Shown: positions 35,649 through 45,143, counted from the stretch's first letter. The stretch: 64,000 nucleotides of DNA from JARRQB01 sp965368585 (GCA_965368585.1 CBDUNM010000003.1:24909-88908), one strand, 5' to 3'. Program-made: numbers and translations. The notes: generated by a model from the letters alone, not told the origin.

Positions 35649-35728
35649 CGATACTCGGAACGGATACCTGCGCTGCAGGTGCCCCAACCCTGGATCATGC
35701 ATTGCGAATCATCAGGAGGACTAACACG

Positions 35729-36730
35729 ATGGCGATTAAAGTAGGAATCAACGGGTTCGGCCGTATCGGCCGTATGGCATTCCGTGCTATTGCGAAAGAT
35801 TTTCCCGGTATCGAAGTAGTCGGTATCAACGACCTGCTCGACCCCGACTACCTGGCCTACATGCTGAAGTACGATTCCGTACACGGCAACTTCAACGGCG
35901 ATATTGCGATAGACAACAACAACATGATTGTCAACGGCAAGAAGATCCGCCTGACGGCCGAGCGTGATCCGGCCAACTTGAAGTGGGGTGACATCGGCGC
36001 CGATCTGGTGATCGAGTGCACGGGCTTCTTCCTGACCGAAGAAACCTGCCAAAAACACATCGACGCCGGTGCCAAGAAGGTTGTGCAGAGCGCCCCTTCG
36101 AAAGACGGTACGCCAATGTTCGTCTACGGCGTCAACCACGGCACCTATGCCGGTCAGGCAATCATTTCGGCCGCGTCCTGCACCACCAACTGCCTGGCGC
36201 CCGTCGCCAAGGTACTGAACGACAAATGGGGCATCAAGCGTGGCCTGATGACCACCGTCCATGCCGCAACGGCGACGCAAAAGACCGTTGATGGTCCTTC
36301 GATGAAGGACTGGCGCGGCGGCCGCGGAATCCTGGAAAACATCATCCCGTCCTCGACCGGCGCAGCGAAAGCGGTCGGTGTGGTGCTGCCCGAGTTGAAC
36401 GGCAAGCTGACTGGTATGGCCTTTCGCGTGCCGACCTCGGACGTATCGGTGGTCGATCTCACGGTTGAGTTGAACAACGGCGCCAGCTACGACGAGATCT
36501 GCGCCGCGATGAAGGCCGCTTCCGAAAGCGGTGACCTGGCAGGCGTTCTGGGCTACACCGAAGAGAAAGTCGTCGCTACGGACTTCCGTGGTTGTTCGAC
36601 GCCGTCATTCTTCGATGCGGGTGCCGGTATTGCGTTGGACAGCACCTTCGTCAAGGTGGTTTCCTGGTACGACAACGAGTACGGCTATACCTGCAACATG
36701 ATGCGCTTGGTCGAGCACGTTTCCAAGTAG
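35729..36730 (+). CDS. gap: Glyceraldehyde-3-phosphate dehydrogenase, type I
   Basis: A 333-residue NAD(P)-dependent enzyme of glycolysis and gluconeogenesis or the Calvin cycle. The N-terminal GINGFGRIGR binds the cofactor, Cys151 in ASCTTNC is the catalytic thiol, and WYDNEYGYTCNM lies near the C-terminus. The start at 35729 has an AGGAGG site 10 bp upstream; the longer frame adds nine residues from the spacer. Residue 34-40 region (NDLLDPDY) has aspartate after the second strand, giving no clear indication of NADP preference. Confidence 0.97.
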   Translation: MAIKVGINGFGRIGRMAFRAIAKDFPGIEVVGINDLLDPDYLAYMLKYDSVHGNFNGDIAIDNNNMIVNGKKIRLTAERDPANLKWGDIGADLVIECTGFFLTEETCQKHIDAGAKKVVQSAPSKDGTPMFVYGVNHGTYAGQAIISAASCTTNCLAPVAKVLNDKWGIKRGLMTTVHAATATQKTVDGPSMKDWRGGRGILENIIPSSTGAAKAVGVVLPELNGKLTGMAFRVPTSDVSVVDLTVELNNGASYDEICAAMKAASESGDLAGVLGYTEEKVVATDFRGCSTPSFFDAGAGIALDSTFVKVVSWYDNEYGYTCNMMRLVEHVSK

Positions 36731-36750
36731 AGCAAGTAGAGACAGTCCCG

Positions 36751-36813
36751 GCGACAAGGGCCCGGCCGTTGTCGCTTTCCCGCTCGAGCTATTCGTAAAA
36801 GGCCCGCTTTTAC
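36751..36813 (+). promoter_or_regulatory. Two tandem hairpins between gap and pgk
   Basis: The 118-bp spacer contains two perfect inverted repeats. The first pairs GCGACAA (36751-36757) with TTGTCGC (36769-36775). The second pairs GTAAAAG (36795-36801) with CTTTTAC (36807-36813). The first is followed by only three Ts, so full termination is unlikely; partial termination, mRNA processing or stabilisation of the gap transcript is possible. Confidence 0.5.
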
Positions 36814-36848
36814 AAATACCTCTAGGATCAGCATACGGAGCATCCCAA

Positions 36849-38030
36849 ATGTCATTCATCAAACTGACCGATCTTGACCTCACCGGTAAACGCGTTCTGA
36901 TCCGTGCTGACCTGAACGTGCCAGTCAAAGACGGTAAAGTGACTTCTGACGCGCGCATATCGGCTTCCATGCCGACCATTGAACACTGTGCCAAAGCAGG
37001 CGCCAAGGTCATGGTCATGTCGCATCGCGGGCGTCCCGAGGAGGGCAAGGCCGACGACGAGAACTCTATGCAGCCGATCGCTGACGACATGACTGCCAAG
37101 CTCGGCAAGCCAGTGCGCCTGATCAAAGACTATCTCGACCGCGCGCCGGACGTTGCGGGCGGTGAGGTTGTGCTGCTCGAGAACGTCCGCTTCAATACCG
37201 GCGAGAAAAAGGACGACGAAGCGCTCGCCAGAAAATATGCCGCGCTGTGCGATGTGTTCGTGATGGACGCGTTCGGCACCGCTCACCGGGCGCAGGCCTC
37301 CACGCACGGTGCGGGCAAGTTTGCCCCGGTGGCCTGCGCAGGGCTGCTGCTTGCCGAGGAGTTGGACGCGTTGCACAAGGCCTTGGCCAATCCCGCGCGA
37401 CCGATGGTCGCGATCGTCGGGGGGTCCAAGGTGTCGACCAAGCTTACCGTGCTCGAGGCGCTGTCAGAGAAGGTGGATCAGTTGGTCGTGGGGGGCGGTA
37501 TTGCCAATACCTTCCTCAAAGCGGCGGGGCATCCCGTTGGCAAGTCTCTTTGCGAAGACGATCTCGTCGACACGGCGCAATCGCTCATGGAAAAAATGTC
37601 GGCGCGAAACGCGAGCATTCCGATTGCCACCGATGTGGTGGTGGGCAAACAGTTTGACGAAAATGAACCGGCGGTGTTGAAAAAGGCCGATGAGGTGGCG
37701 GACGACGAGATGATCTTCGATATTGGCCCGGATTCCGCGAAAGCACTCGCCGAGATCATCATGAATGCCGGAACCGTGGTGTGGAATGGCCCGGTTGGGG
37801 TATTCGAATTCGATCAGTTCGGTGAGGGGACCAAGACGATCTCCCTGGCGATAGCGGAGACGAACGCCTTTACCCTGGCCGGTGGCGGCGACACGATCGC
37901 CGCGATACAGAAGTATGATCTTTTTGACAAGGTCTCTTACATCTCGACAGCGGGTGGCGCTTTCCTCGAGTTTCTCGAGGGGAAAACCCTACCGGCGGTT
38001 GCAATGCTGGAAGCGCGCGCCAAGTCGTAA
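36849..38030 (+). CDS. pgk: Phosphoglycerate kinase
   Basis: A 393-residue monomeric two-domain kinase interconverting 1,3-bisphosphoglycerate and 3-phosphoglycerate with ADP/ATP. Present are RADLNVPVKDGKV, MSHRGRP, LLENVRFNTGE, IVGGSKVSTKL, WNGPVGVFEF and the C-terminal GGGDTIAAI with STAGGAFLEFLEG. Length is normal. It follows gap and precedes pyk by about 60 bp. Confidence 0.98.
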   Translation: MSFIKLTDLDLTGKRVLIRADLNVPVKDGKVTSDARISASMPTIEHCAKAGAKVMVMSHRGRPEEGKADDENSMQPIADDMTAKLGKPVRLIKDYLDRAPDVAGGEVVLLENVRFNTGEKKDDEALARKYAALCDVFVMDAFGTAHRAQASTHGAGKFAPVACAGLLLAEELDALHKALANPARPMVAIVGGSKVSTKLTVLEALSEKVDQLVVGGGIANTFLKAAGHPVGKSLCEDDLVDTAQSLMEKMSARNASIPIATDVVVGKQFDENEPAVLKKADEVADDEMIFDIGPDSAKALAEIIMNAGTVVWNGPVGVFEFDQFGEGTKTISLAIAETNAFTLAGGGDTIAAIQKYDLFDKVSYISTAGGAFLEFLEGKTLPAVAMLEARAKS

Positions 38031-38091
38031 CGGTCGGCCTCTGGCCGATGACCGCCGTTGGCGACGGTGCCGGAGGTCGCGCAGAGACTCT

Positions 38092-39534
38092 ATGCTGAGA
38101 AGAACAAAAATCGTTGCCACCTTGGGTCCGGCCACCGATGACCCAAAGGTGCTCGATGAGGTCATCGCGGCAGGCGTCGATGTAGTCCGACTGAATATGT
38201 CGCACGGCACCCACGAAGACCATATGCAAAGAGCGGACCGGGTACGGAATCGAGCCCAAGCCAGCGGCCGACAGGTTGGTGTCCTGGTCGATTTGCAGGG
38301 CCCCAAGATCCGAATCGCGAAGTTTTACGGCGGCGGAGTCAACCTGCAGTCAGGCGACCAGTTTATTCTGGATACCGCTTGGCCGCACAACGAGGGCAAC
38401 CGCGAACGGGTGGGCGTTACCTACGCGCCTTTGCACGAGGAAGTTTCCCGTGGTGACAACTTGCTGCTGGACGACGGTCATATCGCATTGTGGGTCGATG
38501 AGGTCGCCGACCGGGAGGTTCGCTGCAAAGTGACCGTGGGCGGCCGCTTGTCCGACAGCAAGGGTATCAACCGGCAGGGCGGCGGGCTTTCCGCGCCGGC
38601 GCTGACTGACAAGGATCGCGACGATATCCGCTTTGCAGCCGCCATCGAGGCGGACTACCTGGCGGTATCCTTTGTCCGCAGCGCGGATGACGTGGACGAG
38701 GCACGCAGGTTGCTGCGCGAAGCCGGGGGGCAGGGCGGCATCGTTTCTAAGATCGAACGCGCCGAAACACTCGGCTGCATCGAAGAGATTGTCGGTGCCT
38801 CGGACGTCATCATGGTCGCCCGCGGTGATTTGGGCGTTGAAATCGGTGACGCGGAACTGCCCGCCGTACAAAAGCAGCTGATAAAATTGTCGCGTTCGAT
38901 GAATTGCGTTGCCATTACGGCCACGCAAATGATGCAATCGATGATCGATAGCCCAATTCCGACGCGAGCCGAGGTGTTTGACGTCGCCAACGCGGTTATC
39001 GACGGCACGGACGCCGTGATGTTGTCGGGGGAAACCGCTGCCGGCGCATACCCGGCAAGGGCCGTAGAGGCAATGGACAGGGTCTGCAAAGAGGCAGAGA
39101 AGCAATCCTCCGCGCGCTTGTCCGACCATCGCCTGCATTCGGTATTCGGTAGTGTGGACGAGGCGATCGCCATGGCGGCCATGTATACCGCCAATCACCT
39201 GGGTGTACGTGCGATTGCCGCGCTGACCGAATCCGGCGCGACGCCGAAATGGATGTCGCGAATTTCGTCGGGTATTCCCATTTACGCTTTGACGCCGCAT
39301 GTGGCGACGCGTAGAAAGGTGACCCTGTTAAGGGGCGTTTACCCAGTCAGCTTCGACCTGACCGGTGTGGATACCGTTCAGGCCAATGTGGAAATTGTTG
39401 AAGAACTGCAACGGCGGGGTGCCGTGCGCAACGATGATCTGTTGATCATCACCAAGGGTGACTTGACCGGGATGTCCGGTGGCACCAACGTCATGAAGAT
39501 TCTGCGCGTTGGTGAGAATATTCTTCCTGATTAA
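38092..39534 (+). CDS. pyk: Pyruvate kinase
   Basis: A 480-residue enzyme making pyruvate and ATP from phosphoenolpyruvate. It begins LRRTKIVATLGPAT and shows VRLNMSHGTHEDH, the metal site region VSKIERAETLGCIEEIV, MVARGDLGVEI, ATQMMQSMI and LSGETAAGAYP. The ATG at 38092 gives this standard N-terminus; the longer frame runs back into pgk. It contains the regulatory C-terminal domain, ending shortly after GDLTGMSGGTN. Confidence 0.97.
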   Translation: MLRRTKIVATLGPATDDPKVLDEVIAAGVDVVRLNMSHGTHEDHMQRADRVRNRAQASGRQVGVLVDLQGPKIRIAKFYGGGVNLQSGDQFILDTAWPHNEGNRERVGVTYAPLHEEVSRGDNLLLDDGHIALWVDEVADREVRCKVTVGGRLSDSKGINRQGGGLSAPALTDKDRDDIRFAAAIEADYLAVSFVRSADDVDEARRLLREAGGQGGIVSKIERAETLGCIEEIVGASDVIMVARGDLGVEIGDAELPAVQKQLIKLSRSMNCVAITATQMMQSMIDSPIPTRAEVFDVANAVIDGTDAVMLSGETAAGAYPARAVEAMDRVCKEAEKQSSARLSDHRLHSVFGSVDEAIAMAAMYTANHLGVRAIAALTESGATPKWMSRISSGIPIYALTPHVATRRKVTLLRGVYPVSFDLTGVDTVQANVEIVEELQRRGAVRNDDLLIITKGDLTGMSGGTNVMKILRVGENILPD

Positions 39535-39594
39535 TCGACACCGGCGCGACTAGCGCAATTAACTTGACTCGAACTGAAACGTAAGGAGAGAACC

Positions 39595-40659
39595 ATGGCA
39601 CTGATTTCTCTACGCCAGATGCTTGATCACGCCGCCGAACACGGCTACGGCGTGCCCGCCTTTAACGTCAACAACCTGGAACAGATGCGCGCGATCATGG
39701 AGGCCGCCGATGACACGGATTCCCCGGTGATCGTGCAGGCATCTGCGGGTGCACGCAGCTATGCCGGAGCCCCCTTCCTGCGCCATCTCATACTGGCGGC
39801 AATCGAAGAGTTTCCGCATATTCCGGTCTGCATGCACCAGGATCATGGCACCTCCGCCGCGGTCTGCCAGCGTTCCATCCAACTTGGTTTCAGCTCGGTG
39901 ATGATGGATGGTTCGTTGGGCGAAGACGGCAAGACCCCCACCAGCTACGATTACAACGTCGATGTCACCAAGACGGTCGTTGATATGGCGCATGCTTGCG
40001 GCGTATCGGTCGAAGGGGAGCTTGGTTGCCTGGGTTCCCTGGAGACCGGACAGGCCGGTGAGGAAGACGGTATCGGCGCCGAGGGTACGCTGTCACACGA
40101 TCAGTTGTTGACCGACCCCGAAGAAGCCGCCGATTTCGTTAAGAGAACCGGTGTCGATGCGCTGGCGATCGCGATCGGAACCTCGCACGGCGCTTACAAG
40201 TTTACCCGTCCACCGACCGGCGACATCCTGGCCATCGAACGCATCAAGGAGATTCACTCGCGTATCCCGAACACTCACCTGGTCATGCACGGCTCCTCGT
40301 CGGTGCCCCAGGACTGGCTGGCGGTGATCAACGAATACGGCGGCGACATGGGTGAAACCTACGGCGTGCCGGTCGAAGAGATTCGGGAAGGTATCAAGCA
40401 CGGCGTGCGCAAGGTGAATATCGACACCGACCTGCGTATGGCTTCTACCGGGGCGATCCGTCGTCACCTGCATGACAACCCGAAAAACTTCGATCCGCGT
40501 AAGTTTCTGCAAGCGGCGACTAGCGCGATGAAGGATATCTGCAAGGCGCGCTACGAATCCTTCGAAACCGCCGGAAACGCCTCCAAGATCCGTGCGCTGA
40601 GCCTGGAGACCATGACGTCGAAGTACGCCAGCGGCGAGTTGGATCCGAAAGTCAATTGA
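39595..40659 (+). CDS. fba: Class II fructose-bisphosphate aldolase, Calvin-cycle subtype
   Basis: A 354-residue zinc-dependent aldolase joining glyceraldehyde-3-phosphate and dihydroxyacetone phosphate (and sedoheptulose bisphosphate in Calvin-cycle organisms). It shows YGVPAFNVNNLEQMRAI, the zinc-binding HQDHG, GFSSVMMDGS, GTSHGAYKF and VMHGSSSVPQ. The insertion-containing sequence and the DPRKFLQAATSAM tail fit the Calvin-type subgroup (often cbbA). An AAGGAGAG site precedes the ATG. A terminator follows directly, so this is the last gene of the block. Confidence 0.95.
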   Translation: MALISLRQMLDHAAEHGYGVPAFNVNNLEQMRAIMEAADDTDSPVIVQASAGARSYAGAPFLRHLILAAIEEFPHIPVCMHQDHGTSAAVCQRSIQLGFSSVMMDGSLGEDGKTPTSYDYNVDVTKTVVDMAHACGVSVEGELGCLGSLETGQAGEEDGIGAEGTLSHDQLLTDPEEAADFVKRTGVDALAIAIGTSHGAYKFTRPPTGDILAIERIKEIHSRIPNTHLVMHGSSSVPQDWLAVINEYGGDMGETYGVPVEEIREGIKHGVRKVNIDTDLRMASTGAIRRHLHDNPKNFDPRKFLQAATSAMKDICKARYESFETAGNASKIRALSLETMTSKYASGELDPKVN

Positions 40660-40684
40660 GGTTGACCCGGATTCGGCATTGACC

Positions 40685-40707
40685 AAGGGCGCTGCGGCGC
40701 CCTTTTT
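40685..40707 (+). terminator. Intrinsic terminator after fba
   Basis: An 8-bp perfect stem, AAGGGCGC (40685-40692) with GCGCCCTT (40697-40704), has a four-base loop and ends in a run of Ts (40703-40707). It stands 26 bp after the fba stop, at the boundary with the convergent usp gene, and should end the tkt-fba transcript. Confidence 0.85.
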
Positions 40708-41567
40708 CAATCCGCCGGCAGGGCCAGCAAGGGCCGGCCCAACCAGCGTAGCACCTGCTCTATGGTGCTTCCCTGGACGTGTTCGGCGATTCCGTCACGC
40801 CCCGCGGTGGGCATCACGACCAGATCGGCGTCGGTTTTATCGGCTGCCTTAAATATACCCGGAACGATCTCGCCATCCAGATTAAGGCGATACCAATCAA
40901 TGTCGTGTGCGGTGGGTAGCCGATACTCAGGTCGGTAGCGTCTTGGTCCGACGTACAGGGCGCTGCCGGTCGTGCTCGGGCCGATCATGGGATGCAGCAG
41001 TTGCAAGGCGTACGCCATGGGCGGTCGTGGATCGGGTTCGTGATTGATAGGCCAAAGGATGTGCCGCAATTGCGATGCGCCGCTGTGTTCATCGATGAAA
41101 CTCCGGCAGCCCCGTGGTAGCAGAAGCGCGTTTACCCGTGCGTCACGCAATACCTGGCCGGCAACCGAGCGTTTGATCAGGCGCGCGAATCCGGTGGGTG
41201 GGCGGGTGTTCATCACCAGCAGATCGGTCGGAAACTTGCGAATGTGGTCGATGATGCCGAAGGCCGGGTCTTCGTCGCGCATTGCTCTTTTTTCGACCGT
41301 AGTGCCAAGTCTTGTCGCAATGTCCGATTTCGTTGAGCCGGGCGCGATTTTACCCCAGCGAATCAGCGCGTCGAGTGCGTCGGGAAAACGATCCCAAGGT
41401 ACCTCATCGCGCGATTCCTCGCCTACGTGCAATAGCGTGAGTACGGTTGGGAGATGCAGCGATATCGCCAGTGCATGATAGAAAGCTTGATTGCTGACCG
41501 CCGAAAAGTCAGTGGCGCACAAGATGCGCAGAGGGTTGTGTGTACCGATAGGCTCCCGGTGATACAT
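40707..41567 (-). CDS. Universal stress protein family, tandem domains
   Basis: A 286-residue protein with two universal-stress-type domains. The first opens LRILCATDFSAVSNQAFYHAL and contains DLLVMNTRPPTG; the second, more diverged, has ILWPINHEPD and ends DADLVVMPTAGRDG with GSTIEQVLRWLGRPLLALP. Such proteins usually bind ATP or AMP and act in stress survival. The start at 41567 fits a predicted promoter 30 bp upstream; the longer frame would begin before that promoter. Convergent with fba. Confidence 0.85.
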   Translation of the reverse strand: MYHREPIGTHNPLRILCATDFSAVSNQAFYHALAISLHLPTVLTLLHVGEESRDEVPWDRFPDALDALIRWGKIAPGSTKSDIATRLGTTVEKRAMRDEDPAFGIIDHIRKFPTDLLVMNTRPPTGFARLIKRSVAGQVLRDARVNALLLPRGCRSFIDEHSGASQLRHILWPINHEPDPRPPMAYALQLLHPMIGPSTTGSALYVGPRRYRPEYRLPTAHDIDWYRLNLDGEIVPGIFKAADKTDADLVVMPTAGRDGIAEHVQGSTIEQVLRWLGRPLLALPAD

Positions 41568-41596
41568 GGCGATTCGTTGGCAGATGACTATAGTGT

Positions 41597-41624
41597 TGTA
41601 TAGTTGTGCGACGCTTGCCTGCAA
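41597..41624 (-). promoter_or_regulatory. Predicted sigma-70 promoter of the usp gene
   Basis: On the minus strand TTGCAG (41624-41619) and TATACA (41602-41597) are separated by 16 bp. The -10 box lies 30 bp upstream of the chosen usp start, leaving a short leader of about 23 bases. Match to consensus is moderate. Confidence 0.45.
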
Positions 41625-41895
41625 ATTGTATCTCGAGTGGGCCCTGTGAATCACAGACACGCATCAATGCGGAGCGTCCGGTGCGCCATTGCGTACGACG
41701 CGTTCGACGATCTGTTCCCGAAATCGGCCGCCCGTATCTGTTTCGGCCGAATTCGTAAATGCTTGGCAAGAATTAAAATCGCGACCGACTGGCTGTGGCG
41801 GCTCGTTTCGTCTTCAAGCCGCCAGCGCGTTACGCCCTCAAATCTAACCGCTGTCTGTTTTTCGGTGTCGGCCGCACTCAATCGGAGTTGTTGAG

Positions 41896-42285
41896 ATGCG
41901 TAGCAAGTACCCCTGTCCCTGTTGCGGTCACCTGGTGTTCGATCATGCGCCCGGTCTGCATCACGTCTGCCCGATTTGCGGTTGGGAAGACAATCTGGTG
42001 CAGCTGCGGTTTCCGACGATGCCGGGCAGTTGCAATACCGTGAGTCTGGAAGATGGCCAGAAGAACTATATCGATTGCGGCGCGGCGGAGCGGCGCAATG
42101 CCGGCACCACCCGCGTTCCGGTCGAGGGCGAAGAAGTGGAAGCCGGCTGGCGGCTGCTCGATCCGAGTATCGACAATATCGAGCAGCCCGAGCGTGGGCA
42201 AAACTACGGCGAGACCTATCCCTACGAGGACACAACTCTGCTCTACTACTGGCGGGCGACTTACTGGCGCAGACTGGCAAGCTGA
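41896..42285 (+). CDS. CPCC family cysteine-rich protein
   Basis: A 129-residue protein with an N-terminal CPCC motif (residues 7-10) and a second pair CPIC at 25-28, a likely zinc-ribbon arrangement, followed by GWEDN, the pattern of the CPCC family of small cysteine-rich proteins. The function is unknown. It stands alone between divergent usp (328 bp away) and convergent srkA. The 328-bp upstream spacer holds the usp promoter and otherwise nothing I can name. Confidence 0.8.
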   Translation: MRSKYPCPCCGHLVFDHAPGLHHVCPICGWEDNLVQLRFPTMPGSCNTVSLEDGQKNYIDCGAAERRNAGTTRVPVEGEEVEAGWRLLDPSIDNIEQPERGQNYGETYPYEDTTLLYYWRATYWRRLAS

Positions 42286-42365
42286 GACGACGTTCAGCCG
42301 GTTTCCGCCCGGGTAAAGCGCGGGCCAGCCGAGTCACGCATCCACCCGAATTGCTGTCGAGTCAA

Positions 42366-43355
42366 CTAGATTACGTTCAGCAACGGCGCTTCCAAGGCCT
42401 CGATCTGCTGGTTGAGGTCGTCCAGGTGCTGTTCCCAGTAGCGGGGCGAATCGAACCAGGGAAACGCCGCCGGGAAGGCAGGATCGTCCCAACGCCGTGC
42501 CAGCCACACTGCATAGTGAATGTACCGCAGGGTTCGCAGCGGCTCGATCAACCACAGTTCCTGCGGATCGAAATCGCGGAACAACCGGTATCCCTCCAGA
42601 ATATGCGTGAGTTGCCAGGCCTGCTCGTCGCGGTCACCGGACAATAGCATCCAAAGGTCCTGAATGGCAGGCCCGGTACAACAATCGTCGAGATCCACGA
42701 AATGCGGTCCGGCATCGGTCCACAGCACGTTGCCGGGATGACAGTCGCCGTGCAGTCTCAGCCTGGTAGGAGCAACCCGGTCTAACACGGCCGAAATGCG
42801 GGCCAGCAGTTCTGAGGTCAGCGCCTTATAGCGCGGTTTGTACTCCTCGGGCAGCCGGTCGGATTGCAGTAGCCACTGCGCCGGGGAGTGTCCAAAGGTG
42901 TCGACGTCGACTGCAGCTCGATGCGCAAAGGATTTGGCGGCCCCCAGTTGGTGGATGCGCCCCAAAAACCGGCCGATCCAACGCAGGTTTGTCGCCGTAT
43001 CGAGATCGGGCCAGCGTCCCCCCTGGCGGGGGAACAACGTGAACCGAAAGCCCAAGTGGTGCAACAGGGTTGTATCGCCTATGCGTAGCGGCGCAACGAC
43101 TGGAATCTCTGCGGCGGCCAGCGCCAGGGCGAAAAGGTGCTCTTCCAGGATCGCGTTGGTATGCCATCGGTCAGGCCGATAAAACTTTGCCACGACGAAG
43201 CGCGGCGCGTCCTCCTGTTCCGACTCGACCCCGATCTGGAATACCCGGTTCTCGTAACTGTTGAGCGCCATCAACCGGCCGTCGGTGCGCAGACCGGTGC
43301 TATCCACGGCGTCCAGCACTACATCGGGTGTGAGCGATTCGTAGGGGTGGCTCAC
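42366..43355 (-). CDS. srkA: Stress response kinase A
   Basis: A 329-residue aminoglycoside-phosphotransferase-like Ser/Thr kinase related to YihE/SrkA of Escherichia coli. Diagnostic motifs: LNSYENRVFQIG, FVVAKFYRPDRW, the catalytic LHGDCHPGNVLW and the metal-binding FVDLDD, then GPAIQDLWMLLSGD. SrkA counters programmed death pathways under stress. The GTG start at 43355 overlaps the stop of the glutaredoxin gene (GTGA) and matches the N-terminal end of relatives; the longer frame runs through the glutaredoxin gene. Confidence 0.93.
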   Translation of the reverse strand: MSHPYESLTPDVVLDAVDSTGLRTDGRLMALNSYENRVFQIGVESEQEDAPRFVVAKFYRPDRWHTNAILEEHLFALALAAAEIPVVAPLRIGDTTLLHHLGFRFTLFPRQGGRWPDLDTATNLRWIGRFLGRIHQLGAAKSFAHRAAVDVDTFGHSPAQWLLQSDRLPEEYKPRYKALTSELLARISAVLDRVAPTRLRLHGDCHPGNVLWTDAGPHFVDLDDCCTGPAIQDLWMLLSGDRDEQAWQLTHILEGYRLFRDFDPQELWLIEPLRTLRYIHYAVWLARRWDDPAFPAAFPWFDSPRYWEQHLDDLNQQIEALEAPLLNVI

Positions 43356-43609
43356 TTGAGTTGGATGCCGATTTTTTGGAGCAGCGCCGTCAGGCGCCGT
43401 GGATCGAAGCCTTCGAGACGGTGTTCGCCGATCAGCAGCAAAGGTACGCCGCGCGCCCCAAGGCGTTGAAATTCGGAGAATGCGCGACGACTGGTGTCGA
43501 CCGAGGCGTCGCGAAACGGCAGGCGGTTGCGTCGTAGAAACTCGCGAGCCCGTTCGCAAAAGGCGCAGTTCGTGCTGCTGTATAAGGTGATACGTGGTGT
43601 CCTGTACAC
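43352..43609 (-). CDS. Glutaredoxin family protein
   Basis: An 85-residue thioredoxin-fold protein with a CAFC active site (Cys15, Cys18) and the cis-proline region RGVPLLLIGEHRLEGFD near residue 55. It resembles glutaredoxin-like proteins of the DUF4124-free short type that reduce disulfides with glutathione. It lies 4 bp downstream of purC and overlaps srkA, so purC-grx-srkA may be one operon. Confidence 0.87.
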   Translation of the reverse strand: MYRTPRITLYSSTNCAFCERAREFLRRNRLPFRDASVDTSRRAFSEFQRLGARGVPLLLIGEHRLEGFDPRRLTALLQKIGIQLK

Positions 43610-43613
43610 GGCG

Positions 43614-44498
43614 TCAGCGCGTCAGCCGGATCTCGGCCTCCCGGTATTTTTCAGCCGTTTTGGCGATGATCGCGGCGGGTAGTTCGGGACCTGGCGCGGT
43701 CTTGTTCCAATCCAGGGTCTCGAGGTAGTCGCGTACAAACTGTTTATCGAAGCTCGGCGGGCTGATCCCCATGCGATACTGATCGGCTGGCCAGAAGCGC
43801 GAAGAATCCGGCGTCAACACCTCGTCGATTAGGTGCAGAACACCGTGTTCATCTACCCCGAATTCAAACTTCGTGTCGGCGATGATAATACCTCTCTGGC
43901 GCGCGTAGGCCGCACACTCCTTGTAGATTGCCAGCGATACGTCGCGTACCTGTATCGCCAGGTCCAATCCCAATAGCGCCGCCGCTTGCGCGTAGTCGAT
44001 ATTCTCGTCGTGCGCGCCCAGGTCCGCCTTGGTGGAAGGGGTGAATAAGGGTTCCGGCAGGCGCTCGGCCAACTGCAGATTGGGAGGCAGGTCGAGGCCG
44101 CAACACGCCCCGGTCTCCTGATAGTCCTTCCAGCCGGAGCCTGCAATGTAGCCGCGCACGATCGCTTCGACCGGTAAAGTCGTCATGCGTTTGACGACGA
44201 TGGCGCGGTCGCCGAGCAGGTCGCGTTGCGCCTCGTCGGGCACGACGTCCGCGAGTGTGATATCGCGTAAATGATTGGGTATGAGGTGTTGCGTGCGGTT
44301 GAACCAGAAATTGGACACCCGGGTCAACACCTCGCCTTTTCCCGGAATGGGTTGTGGCAACACCACGTCGAACGCCGACAGCCGGTCAGTTGTGACAATC
44401 AGCAGATGCCGGTCGTCGGCCTGGTAGATGTCGCGCACTTTGCCGCGATTCAGTAGCTTCAAGTGTGGCAAATGCGATTCAAATAACGGCTGGGACAT
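43614..44498 (-). CDS. purC: Phosphoribosylaminoimidazole-succinocarboxamide synthase
   Basis: A 294-residue purine-synthesis enzyme that joins aspartate to CAIR using ATP. It shows LLNRGKVRDIYQ, LIVTTDRLSAFDVVLP, VVKRMTTLPVEAIVRGYIAGSGWKDY, IADTKFEFG and DEVLTPDSSRFW. The start at 44498 gives MSQPLFESHLPHL with an AGGA site just upstream; the longer frame adds 84 implausible residues. It belongs to the longer, fungal/yeast-like branch common in proteobacteria. Confidence 0.96.
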   Translation of the reverse strand: MSQPLFESHLPHLKLLNRGKVRDIYQADDRHLLIVTTDRLSAFDVVLPQPIPGKGEVLTRVSNFWFNRTQHLIPNHLRDITLADVVPDEAQRDLLGDRAIVVKRMTTLPVEAIVRGYIAGSGWKDYQETGACCGLDLPPNLQLAERLPEPLFTPSTKADLGAHDENIDYAQAAALLGLDLAIQVRDVSLAIYKECAAYARQRGIIIADTKFEFGVDEHGVLHLIDEVLTPDSSRFWPADQYRMGISPPSFDKQFVRDYLETLDWNKTAPGPELPAAIIAKTAEKYREAEIRLTR

Positions 44499-44602
44499 TC
44501 CTACGTTCCTTAAAAAGTCATGCGGCATTGTACCCCGGTATACTGGTGCATCATGGCTTCGGTCGGATTTTTTTGTGACGCAAGGTTTGCAATGGAGGTG
44601 AG

Positions 44603-45031
44603 ATGGAGCAAGAGGCGTTTTTGACGGCGTTAATGGGCAGTTTTTCCTCGGCCTTGCGCTGGCCGCAACTCGATGCTCTGTGGGAGAAGGTGGCCGAACG
44701 TCCGTCGGGATGGTACATCTATCATGTCGGCGAACCACCCCCGTCATCACCTGCGGACCCCGCGGCGCTCGAGCGCTTCGTCGCAGAACTGGATGTATTG
44801 CTGCGCGCCGAACACGATGAGGACTACTGCGGGATCGTGTACGCCGACAACCACCAGGCGCCCTCTCTGATCAAGATTTACGATCCCAATAGGCTCGGCG
44901 TGGTATGCGGATCGAGCGCCAGCCCGCCGTTGCCAGGGTGGGTGCTCACCCGCATACCCCCGGTCGATTTGTCCAGTGCGCTGCGACCGGACGGCAAGCG
45001 CCGTCGCTGGTGGAAGAATTTGTTTCCTTAA
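44603..45031 (+). CDS. Hypothetical protein
   Basis: A 142-residue soluble protein that I do not recognise. It starts after a strong GGAGGTGAG site. The N-terminus is helical; the middle has RPSGWYIYHVGEPPP and AEHDEDYCGIVYADN; the tail is basic and tryptophan-rich (KRRRWWKNLFP). It has no signal peptide or membrane segment. The next gene on the same strand, 112 bp away, is an MbcA/ParS-like protein. It is divergent from purC. Confidence 0.7.
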   Translation: MEQEAFLTALMGSFSSALRWPQLDALWEKVAERPSGWYIYHVGEPPPSSPADPAALERFVAELDVLLRAEHDEDYCGIVYADNHQAPSLIKIYDPNRLGVVCGSSASPPLPGWVLTRIPPVDLSSALRPDGKRRRWWKNLFP

Positions 45032-45143
45032 ACCACTTTCAAGAAAGGGTATGGCCCGGTGCATGCGTCGCGGATGTTACTCTGTTCCCATATACTGATG
45101 GCCTGCGCCGACAATCACCGGCGGGGACAGGAGAATCGAAACC

